Below are positions 34,769 through 44,496 of a stretch of DNA of 64,000 nt, piece after piece. Under the pieces are notes generated by a model. It was given only the letters and a program-made list of their open reading frames with translations, ran no database searches and was not told where the DNA came from. The number at the start of each line of letters is the position of its first letter. The stretch's first letter is position 1. The stretch is from Punica granatum (Eukaryota > Streptophyta > Magnoliopsida > Myrtales > Lythraceae): positions 1 to 64,000 of the forward strand of contig NW_022204153.1 in the NCBI RefSeq assembly GCF_007655135.1, given 5' to 3'. Position numbers and translations under genes: made by a program.

Positions 34769-37700
34769 GCAGTAAATGCGGACACGAAGTCCGGGGACCC
34801 GAAGTCCCTAAAGCAGTAAATGCTAGGCCGAAGCCCGTGGAAAGCAGTAAATGCGGACACGAAGTCCGGGGACCCGAAGTCCCTAAAGCAGTAAATGCTA
34901 GGCCGAAGCCCGTGGAAAGCAGTAAATGCGGACACGAAGTCCGGGGACCCGAAGTCCCTAAAGCAGTAAATGCTAGGCCGAAGCCCGTGGAAAGCAGTAA
35001 ATGCGGACACGAAGTCCGGGGACCCGAAGTCCCTAAAGCAGTAAATGCTAGGCCGAAGCCCGTGGAAAGCAGTAAATGCGGACACGAAGTCCGGGACCCG
35101 AAGTCCCTAAAGCAGTAAATGCTAGGCCGAAGCCCGTGGAAAGCAGTAAATGCGGACACGAAGTCCGGGGACCCGAAGTCCCTAAAGCAGTAAATGCTAG
35201 GCCGAAGCCCGTGGAAAGCAGTAAATGCGGACACGAAGTCCGGGACCCGAAGTCCCTAAAGCAGTAAATGCTAGGCCGAAGCCCGTGGAAAGCAGTAAAT
35301 GCGGACACGAAGTCCGGGGACCCGAAGTCCCTAAAGCAGTAAATGCTAGGCCGAAGCCCGTGGAAAGCAGTAAATGCGGACACGAAGTCCGGGACCCGAA
35401 GTCCCTAAAGCAGTAAATGCTAGGCCGAAGCCCGTGGAAAGCAGTAAATGCGGACACGAAGTCCGGGGACCCGAAGTCCCTAAAGCAGTAAATGCTAGGC
35501 CGAAGCCCGTGGAAAGCAGTAAATGCGGACACGAAGTCCGGGGACCCGAAGTCCCTAAAGCAGTAAATGCTAGGCCGAAGCCCGTGGAAAGCAGTAAATG
35601 CGGACACGAAGTCCGGGGACCCGAAGTCCCTAAAGCAGTAAATGCTAGGCCGAAGCCCGTGGAAAGCAGTAAATGCGGACACGAAGTCCGGGGACCCGAA
35701 GTCCCTAAAGCAGTAAATGCTAGGCCGAAGCCCGTGGAAAGCAGTAAATGCGGACACGAAGTCCGGGGACCCGAAGTCCCTAAAGCAGTAAATGCTAGGC
35801 CGAAGCCCGTGGAAAGCAGTAAATGCGGACACGAAGTCCGGGGACCCGAAGTCCCTAAAGCAGTAAATGCTAGGCCGAAGCCCGTGGAAAGCAGTAAATG
35901 CGGACACGAAGTCCGGGACCCGAAGTCCCTAAAGCAGTAAATGCTAGGCCGAAGCCCGTGGAAAGCAGTAAATGCGGACACGAAGTCCGGGACCCGAAGT
36001 CCCTAAAGCAGTAAATGCTAGGCCGAAGCCCGTGGAAAGCAGTAAATGCGGACACGAAGTCCGGGGACCCGAAGTCCCTAAAGCAGTAAATGCTAGGCCG
36101 AAGCCCGTGGAAAGCAGTAAATGCGGACACGAAGTCCGGGGACCCGAAGTCCCTAAAGCAGTAAATGCTAGGCCGAAGCCCGTGGAAAGCAGTAAATGCG
36201 GACACGAAGTCCGGGACCCGAAGTCCCTAAAGCAGTAAATGCTAGGCCGAAGCCCGTGGAAAGCAGTAAATGCGGACACGAAGTCCGGGGACCCGAAGTC
36301 CCTAAAGCAGTAAATGCTAGGCCGAAGCCCGTGGAAAGCAGTAAATGCGGACACGAAGTCCGGGGACCCGAAGTCCCTAAAGCAGTAAATGCTAGGCCGA
36401 AGCCCGTGGAAAGCAGTAAATGCGGACACGAAGTCCGGGACCCGAAGTCCCTAAAGCAGTAAATGCTAGGCCGAAGCCCGTGGAAAGCAGTAAATGCGGA
36501 CACGAAGTCCGGGACCCGAAGTCCCTAAAGCAGTAAATGCTAGGCCGAAGCCCGTGGAAAGCAGTAAATGCGGACACGAAGTCCGGGGACCCGAAGTCCC
36601 TAAAGCAGTAAATGCTAGGCCGAAGCCCGTGGAAAGCAGTAAATGCGGACACGAAGTCCGGGGACCCGAAGTCCCTAAAGCAGTAAATGCTAGGCCGAAG
36701 CCCGTGGAAAGCAGTAAATGCGGACACGAAGTCCGGGGACCCGAAGTCCCTAAAGCAGTAAATGCTAGGCCGAAGCCCGTGGAAAGCAGTAAATGCGGAC
36801 ACGAAGTCCGGGACCCGAAGTCCCTAAAGCAGTAAATGCTAGGCCGAAGCCCGTGGAAAGCAGTAAATGCGGACACGAAGTCCGGGGACCCGAAGTCCCT
36901 AAAGCAGTAAATGCTAGGCCGAAGCCCGTGGAAAGCAGTAAATGCGGACACGAAGTCCGGGACCCGAAGTCCCTAAAGCAGTAAATGCTAGGCCGAAGCC
37001 CGTGGAAAGCAGTAAATGCGGACACGAAGTCCGGGGACCCGAAGTCCCTAAAGCAGTAAATGCTAGGCCGAAGCCCGTGGAAAGCAGTAAATGCGGACAC
37101 GAAGTCCGGGGACCCGAAGTCCCTAAAGCAGTAAATGCTAGGCCGAAGCCCGTGGAAAGCAGTAAATGCGGACACGAAGTCCGGGACCCGAAGTCCCTAA
37201 AGCAGTAAATGCTAGGCCGAAGCCCGTGGAAAGCAGTAAATGCGGACACGAAGTCCGGGGACCCGAAGTCCCTAAAGCAGTAAATGCTAGGCCGAAGCCC
37301 GTGGAAAGCAGTAAATGCGGACACGAAGTCCGGGGACCCGAAGTCCCTAAAGCAGTAAATGCTAGGCCGAAGCCCGTGGAAAGCAGTAAATGCGGACACG
37401 AAGTCCGGGGACCCGAAGTCCCTAAAGCAGTAAATGCTAGGCCGAAGCCCGTGGAAAGCAGTAAATGCGGACACGAAGTCCGGGGACCCGAAGTCCCTAA
37501 AGCAGTAAATGCTAGGCCGAAGCCCGTGGAAAGCAGTAAATGCGGACACGAAGTCCGGGACCCGAAGTCCCTAAAGCAGTAAATGCTAGGCCGAAGCCCG
37601 TGGAAAGCAGTAAATGCGGACACGAAGTCCGGGGACCCGAAGTCCCTAAAGCAGTAAATGCTAGGCCGAAGCCCGTGGAAAGCAGTAAATGCGGACACGA

Positions 37701-39035
37701 AGTCCGGGGACCCGAAGTCCCTAAAGCAGTAAATGCTAGGCCGAAGCCCGTGGAAAGCAGTAAATGCGGACACGAAGTCCGGGGACCCGAAGTCCCTAAA
37801 GCAGTAAATGCTAGGCCGAAGCCCGTGGAAAGCAGTAAATGCGGACACGAAGTCCGGGGACCCGAAGTCCCTAAAGCAGTAAATGCTAGGCCGAAGCCCG
37901 TGGAAAGCAGTAAATGCGGACACGAAGTCCGGGGACCCGAAGTCCCTAAAGCAGTAAATGCTAGGCCGAAGCCCGTGGAAAGCAGTAAATGCGGACACGA
38001 AGTCCGGGGACCCGAAGTCCCTAAAGCAGTAAATGCTAGGCCGAAGCCCGTGGAAAGCAGTAAATGCGGACACGAAGTCCGGGGACCCGAAGTCCCTAAA
38101 GCAGTAAATGCTAGGCCGAAGCCCGTGGAAAGCAGTAAATGCGGACACGAAGTCCGGGACCCGAAGTCCCTAAAGCAGTAAATGCTAGGCCGAAGCCCGT
38201 GGAAAGCAGTAAATGCGGACACGAAGTCCGGGACCCGAAGTCCCTAAAGCAGTAAATGCTAGGCCGAAGCCCGTGGAAAGCAGTAAATGCGGACACGAAG
38301 TCCGGGGACCCGAAGTCCCTAAAGCAGTAAATGCTAGGCCGAAGCCCGTGGAAAGCAGTAAATGCGGACACGAAGTCCGGGGACCCGAAGTCCCTAAAGC
38401 AGTAAATGCTAGGCCGAAGCCCGTGGAAAGCAGTAAATGCGGACACGAAGTCCGGGACCCGAAGTCCCTAAAGCAGTAAATGCTAGGCCGAAGCCCGTGG
38501 AAAGCAGTAAATGCGGACACGAAGTCCGGGGACCCGAAGTCCCTAAAGCAGTAAATGCTAGGCCGAAGCCCGTGGAAAGCAGTAAATGCGGACACGAAGT
38601 CCGGGGACCCGAAGTCCCTAAAGCAGTAAATGCTAGGCCGAAGCCCGTGGAAAGCAGTAAATGCGGACACGAAGTCCGGGACCCGAAGTCCCTAAAGCAG
38701 TAAATGCTAGGCCGAAGCCCGTGGAAAGCAGTAAATGCGGACACGAAGTCCGGGACCCGAAGTCCCTAAAGCAGTAAATGCTAGGCCGAAGCCCGTGGAA
38801 AGCAGTAAATGCGGACACGAAGTCCGGGGACCCGAAGTCCCTAAAGCAGTAAATGCTAGGCCGAAGCCCGTGGAAAGCAGTAAATGCGGACACGAAGTCC
38901 GGGGACCCGAAGTCCCTAAAGCAGTAAATGCTAGGCCGAAGCCCGTGGAAAGCAGTAAATGCGGACACGAAGTCCGGGACCCGAAGTCCCTAAAGCAGTA
39001 AATGCTAGGCCGAAGCCCGTGGAAAGCAGTAAATG

Positions 39036-39065
39036 CGGACACGAAGTCCGGGGACCCGAAGTCCC
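39036..39065 (+). repeat. Abutting hairpin modules H1 and H2
   Basis: H1 (39,036-39,050) is CGGAC, loop ACGAA, GTCCG. H2 (39,051-39,065) is GGGAC, loop CCGAA, GTCCC. Both are perfect 5-bp inverted repeats with 5-nt loops, 15 bp each, touching without overlap. They differ at three positions: the loop's first base, and the outermost pair, which is C-G in H1 and G-C in H2. The GGGG run is the last G of H1 plus the first three bases of H2. In the 74-bp form one G must be shared, so the two 5-bp stems cannot both be complete on the same strand. Confidence 0.92.
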
Positions 39066-39068
39066 TAA

Positions 39069-39081
39069 AGCAGTAAATGCT
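39069..39081 (+). repeat. Dyad H3 at the half-unit junction
   Basis: AGCA, loop GTAAA, TGCT forms a perfect 4-bp inverted repeat across the start of the second half. The same loop recurs at the start of the first half (39,026-39,036), where only 3 bp pair (GCA/TGC, dyad H5). Short and individually weak; notable because nearly every segment of the unit is self-complementary. Confidence 0.75.
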
Positions 39082-39082
39082 A

Positions 39083-39092
39083 GGCCGAAGCC
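39083..39092 (-). repeat. Hairpin H4, C(TTCG)G type on the minus strand
   Basis: On the plus strand this is GGC, CGAA, GCC. On the minus strand it reads GGC, TTCG, GCC, which as RNA would be the C(UUCG)G tetraloop, a class known to be unusually stable. H1 and H2 give TTCG-containing loops on the same strand. Transcription of this strand is not shown by anything in the window. Confidence 0.8.
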
Positions 39093-42000
39093 CGTGGAAA
39101 GCAGTAAATGCGGACACGAAGTCCGGGGACCCGAAGTCCCTAAAGCAGTAAATGCTAGGCCGAAGCCCGTGGAAAGCAGTAAATGCGGACACGAAGTCCG
39201 GGGACCCGAAGTCCCTAAAGCAGTAAATGCTAGGCCGAAGCCCGTGGAAAGCAGTAAATGCGGACACGAAGTCCGGGGACCCGAAGTCCCTAAAGCAGTA
39301 AATGCTAGGCCGAAGCCCGTGGAAAGCAGTAAATGCGGACACGAAGTCCGGGGACCCGAAGTCCCTAAAGCAGTAAATGCTAGGCCGAAGCCCGTGGAAA
39401 GCAGTAAATGCGGACACGAAGTCCGGGGACCCGAAGTCCCTAAAGCAGTAAATGCTAGGCCGAAGCCCGTGGAAAGCAGTAAATGCGGACACGAAGTCCG
39501 GGGACCCGAAGTCCCTAAAGCAGTAAATGCTAGGCCGAAGCCCGTGGAAAGCAGTAAATGCGGACACGAAGTCCGGGGACCCGAAGTCCCTAAAGCAGTA
39601 AATGCTAGGCCGAAGCCCGTGGAAAGCAGTAAATGCGGACACGAAGTCCGGGGACCCGAAGTCCCTAAAGCAGTAAATGCTAGGCCGAAGCCCGTGGAAA
39701 GCAGTAAATGCGGACACGAAGTCCGGGGACCCGAAGTCCCTAAAGCAGTAAATGCTAGGCCGAAGCCCGTGGAAAGCAGTAAATGCGGACACGAAGTCCG
39801 GGGACCCGAAGTCCCTAAAGCAGTAAATGCTAGGCCGAAGCCCGTGGAAAGCAGTAAATGCGGACACGAAGTCCGGGGACCCGAAGTCCCTAAAGCAGTA
39901 AATGCTAGGCCGAAGCCCGTGGAAAGCAGTAAATGCGGACACGAAGTCCGGGGACCCGAAGTCCCTAAAGCAGTAAATGCTAGGCCGAAGCCCGTGGAAA
40001 GCAGTAAATGCGGACACGAAGTCCGGGGACCCGAAGTCCCTAAAGCAGTAAATGCTAGGCCGAAGCCCGTGGAAAGCAGTAAATGCGGACACGAAGTCCG
40101 GGGACCCGAAGTCCCTAAAGCAGTAAATGCTAGGCCGAAGCCCGTGGAAAGCAGTAAATGCGGACACGAAGTCCGGGGACCCGAAGTCCCTAAAGCAGTA
40201 AATGCTAGGCCGAAGCCCGTGGAAAGCAGTAAATGCGGACACGAAGTCCGGGGACCCGAAGTCCCTAAAGCAGTAAATGCTAGGCCGAAGCCCGTGGAAA
40301 GCAGTAAATGCGGACACGAAGTCCGGGGACCCGAAGTCCCTAAAGCAGTAAATGCTAGGCCGAAGCCCGTGGAAAGCAGTAAATGCGGACACGAAGTCCG
40401 GGGACCCGAAGTCCCTAAAGCAGTAAATGCTAGGCCGAAGCCCGTGGAAAGCAGTAAATGCGGACACGAAGTCCGGGGACCCGAAGTCCCTAAAGCAGTA
40501 AATGCTAGGCCGAAGCCCGTGGAAAGCAGTAAATGCGGACACGAAGTCCGGGGACCCGAAGTCCCTAAAGCAGTAAATGCTAGGCCGAAGCCCGTGGAAA
40601 GCAGTAAATGCGGACACGAAGTCCGGGGACCCGAAGTCCCTAAAGCAGTAAATGCTAGGCCGAAGCCCGTGGAAAGCAGTAAATGCGGACACGAAGTCCG
40701 GGACCCGAAGTCCCTAAAGCAGTAAATGCTAGGCCGAAGCCCGTGGAAAGCAGTAAATGCGGACACGAAGTCCGGGGACCCGAAGTCCCTAAAGCAGTAA
40801 ATGCTAGGCCGAAGCCCGTGGAAAGCAGTAAATGCGGACACGAAGTCCGGGGACCCGAAGTCCCTAAAGCAGTAAATGCTAGGCCGAAGCCCGTGGAAAG
40901 CAGTAAATGCGGACACGAAGTCCGGGGACCCGAAGTCCCTAAAGCAGTAAATGCTAGGCCGAAGCCCGTGGAAAGCAGTAAATGCGGACACGAAGTCCGG
41001 GGACCCGAAGTCCCTAAAGCAGTAAATGCTAGGCCGAAGCCCGTGGAAAGCAGTAAATGCGGACACGAAGTCCGGGGACCCGAAGTCCCTAAAGCAGTAA
41101 ATGCTAGGCCGAAGCCCGTGGAAAGCAGTAAATGCGGACACGAAGTCCGGGACCCGAAGTCCCTAAAGCAGTAAATGCTAGGCCGAAGCCCGTGGAAAGC
41201 AGTAAATGCGGACACGAAGTCCGGGGACCCGAAGTCCCTAAAGCAGTAAATGCTAGGCCGAAGCCCGTGGAAAGCAGTAAATGCGGACACGAAGTCCGGG
41301 GACCCGAAGTCCCTAAAGCAGTAAATGCTAGGCCGAAGCCCGTGGAAAGCAGTAAATGCGGACACGAAGTCCGGGGACCCGAAGTCCCTAAAGCAGTAAA
41401 TGCTAGGCCGAAGCCCGTGGAAAGCAGTAAATGCGGACACGAAGTCCGGGGACCCGAAGTCCCTAAAGCAGTAAATGCTAGGCCGAAGCCCGTGGAAAGC
41501 AGTAAATGCGGACACGAAGTCCGGGGACCCGAAGTCCCTAAAGCAGTAAATGCTAGGCCGAAGCCCGTGGAAAGCAGTAAATGCGGACACGAAGTCCGGG
41601 GACCCGAAGTCCCTAAAGCAGTAAATGCTAGGCCGAAGCCCGTGGAAAGCAGTAAATGCGGACACGAAGTCCGGGACCCGAAGTCCCTAAAGCAGTAAAT
41701 GCTAGGCCGAAGCCCGTGGAAAGCAGTAAATGCGGACACGAAGTCCGGGGACCCGAAGTCCCTAAAGCAGTAAATGCTAGGCCGAAGCCCGTGGAAAGCA
41801 GTAAATGCGGACACGAAGTCCGGGGACCCGAAGTCCCTAAAGCAGTAAATGCTAGGCCGAAGCCCGTGGAAAGCAGTAAATGCGGACACGAAGTCCGGGG
41901 ACCCGAAGTCCCTAAAGCAGTAAATGCTAGGCCGAAGCCCGTGGAAAGCAGTAAATGCGGACACGAAGTCCGGGGACCCGAAGTCCCTAAAGCAGTAAAT

Positions 42001-44495
42001 GCTAGGCCGAAGCCCGTGGAAAGCAGTAAATGCGGACACGAAGTCCGGGGACCCGAAGTCCCTAAAGCAGTAAATGCTAGGCCGAAGCCCGTGGAAAGCA
42101 GTAAATGCGGACACGAAGTCCGGGGACCCGAAGTCCCTAAAGCAGTAAATGCTAGGCCGAAGCCCGTGGAAAGCAGTAAATGCGGACACGAAGTCCGGGA
42201 CCCGAAGTCCCTAAAGCAGTAAATGCTAGGCCGAAGCCCGTGGAAAGCAGTAAATGCGGACACGAAGTCCGGGGACCCGAAGTCCCTAAAGCAGTAAATG
42301 CTAGGCCGAAGCCCGTGGAAAGCAGTAAATGCGGACACGAAGTCCGGGGACCCGAAGTCCCTAAAGCAGTAAATGCTAGGCCGAAGCCCGTGGAAAGCAG
42401 TAAATGCGGACACGAAGTCCGGGGACCCGAAGTCCCTAAAGCAGTAAATGCTAGGCCGAAGCCCGTGGAAAGCAGTAAATGCGGACACGAAGTCCGGGGA
42501 CCCGAAGTCCCTAAAGCAGTAAATGCTAGGCCGAAGCCCGTGGAAAGCAGTAAATGCGGACACGAAGTCCGGGACCCGAAGTCCCTAAAGCAGTAAATGC
42601 TAGGCCGAAGCCCGTGGAAAGCAGTAAATGCGGACACGAAGTCCGGGGACCCGAAGTCCCTAAAGCAGTAAATGCTAGGCCGAAGCCCGTGGAAAGCAGT
42701 AAATGCGGACACGAAGTCCGGGGACCCGAAGTCCCTAAAGCAGTAAATGCTAGGCCGAAGCCCGTGGAAAGCAGTAAATGCGGACACGAAGTCCGGGGAC
42801 CCGAAGTCCCTAAAGCAGTAAATGCTAGGCCGAAGCCCGTGGAAAGCAGTAAATGCGGACACGAAGTCCGGGACCCGAAGTCCCTAAAGCAGTAAATGCT
42901 AGGCCGAAGCCCGTGGAAAGCAGTAAATGCGGACACGAAGTCCGGGACCCGAAGTCCCTAAAGCAGTAAATGCTAGGCCGAAGCCCGTGGAAAGCAGTAA
43001 ATGCGGACACGAAGTCCGGGACCCGAAGTCCCTAAAGCAGTAAATGCTAGGCCGAAGCCCGTGGAAAGCAGTAAATGCGGACACGAAGTCCGGGACCCGA
43101 AGTCCCTAAAGCAGTAAATGCTAGGCCGAAGCCCGTGGAAAGCAGTAAATGCGGACACGAAGTCCGGGGACCCGAAGTCCCTAAAGCAGTAAATGCTAGG
43201 CCGAAGCCCGTGGAAAGCAGTAAATGCGGACACGAAGTCCGGGGACCCGAAGTCCCTAAAGCAGTAAATGCTAGGCCGAAGCCCGTGGAAAGCAGTAAAT
43301 GCGGACACGAAGTCCGGGGACCCGAAGTCCCTAAAGCAGTAAATGCTAGGCCGAAGCCCGTGGAAAGCAGTAAATGCGGACACGAAGTCCGGGGACCCGA
43401 AGTCCCTAAAGCAGTAAATGCTAGGCCGAAGCCCGTGGAAAGCAGTAAATGCGGACACGAAGTCCGGGGACCCGAAGTCCCTAAAGCAGTAAATGCTAGG
43501 CCGAAGCCCGTGGAAAGCAGTAAATGCGGACACGAAGTCCGGGACCCGAAGTCCCTAAAGCAGTAAATGCTAGGCCGAAGCCCGTGGAAAGCAGTAAATG
43601 CGGACACGAAGTCCGGGGACCCGAAGTCCCTAAAGCAGTAAATGCTAGGCCGAAGCCCGTGGAAAGCAGTAAATGCGGACACGAAGTCCGGGGACCCGAA
43701 GTCCCTAAAGCAGTAAATGCTAGGCCGAAGCCCGTGGAAAGCAGTAAATGCGGACACGAAGTCCGGGGACCCGAAGTCCCTAAAGCAGTAAATGCTAGGC
43801 CGAAGCCCGTGGAAAGCAGTAAATGCGGACACGAAGTCCGGGGACCCGAAGTCCCTAAAGCAGTAAATGCTAGGCCGAAGCCCGTGGAAAGCAGTAAATG
43901 CGGACACGAAGTCCGGGGACCCGAAGTCCCTAAAGCAGTAAATGCTAGGCCGAAGCCCGTGGAAAGCAGTAAATGCGGACACGAAGTCCGGGGACCCGAA
44001 GTCCCTAAAGCAGTAAATGCTAGGCCGAAGCCCGTGGAAAGCAGTAAATGCGGACACGAAGTCCGGGACCCGAAGTCCCTAAAGCAGTAAATGCTAGGCC
44101 GAAGCCCGTGGAAAGCAGTAAATGCGGACACGAAGTCCGGGGACCCGAAGTCCCTAAAGCAGTAAATGCTAGGCCGAAGCCCGTGGAAAGCAGTAAATGC
44201 GGACACGAAGTCCGGGACCCGAAGTCCCTAAAGCAGTAAATGCTAGGCCGAAGCCCGTGGAAAGCAGTAAATGCGGACACGAAGTCCGGGGACCCGAAGT
44301 CCCTAAAGCAGTAAATGCTAGGCCGAAGCCCGTGGAAAGCAGTAAATGCGGACACGAAGTCCGGGACCCGAAGTCCCTAAAGCAGTAAATGCTAGGCCGA
44401 AGCCCGTGGAAAGCAGTAAATGCGGACACGAAGTCCGGGGACCCGAAGTCCCTAAAGCAGTAAATGCTAGGCCGAAGCCCGTGGAAAGCAGTAAA

Positions 44496-44496
44496 G
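44496..44496 (+). other. Single T-to-G substitution in the core
   Basis: GCAGTAAATGCGG reads GCAGTAAAGGCGG in this one unit. It is the only isolated point substitution I found between about 34.7 and 63.78 kb. It destroys the weak H5 dyad and is useful mainly as a unique anchor for reads. Confidence 0.9.

Larger units (their letters stand above)
39026..39100 (+). repeat. Reference 75-bp monomer: 44-bp + 31-bp halves
   Basis: Chosen from the core as a typical unit. The first half, 39,026-39,069, begins GCAGTAAATGC and holds two CGAAGTCC modules. The second half, 39,070-39,100, also begins GCAGTAAATGC and holds one shorter module, GGCCGAAGCCC, then GTGGAAA. Aligning the halves gives a shared 11-bp start and a shared (C)CGAAG(T/C)CC word, so the unit looks like an old duplication of a smaller element. 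Six CpG dinucleotides are present, giving an observed/expected ratio near 1.0. The plus strand is 63% purine. No CENP-B-box-like match was found on either strand. Confidence 0.9.

Noticed and set aside
39050..39065. G-quadruplex formation from the GGGG run
   Set aside because: Only one G run of three or more occurs per 75-bp unit, so four runs are never within quadruplex distance.
39026..39100. CENP-B box in the monomer
   Set aside because: TTCG occurs three times on the minus strand, but none is followed by the required spaced A and CGGG in the right positions. The nearest, CTTCGGCCTAGCATTT, lacks the CGGG part.
38931..41141. Very long open reading frames, up to about 736 codons on the minus strand and 588 on the plus strand
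   Set aside because: The unit is 75 bp, exactly 25 codons, so any frame free of stops in one unit stays open over many. For 25 codons the chance of no stop is about 30% per frame, so one or two open frames of six is expected, and three is unremarkable. The frames break wherever a 74-bp unit occurs, several are open over the same DNA, and the products are pure 25-residue repeats with no signal, domain or start context.
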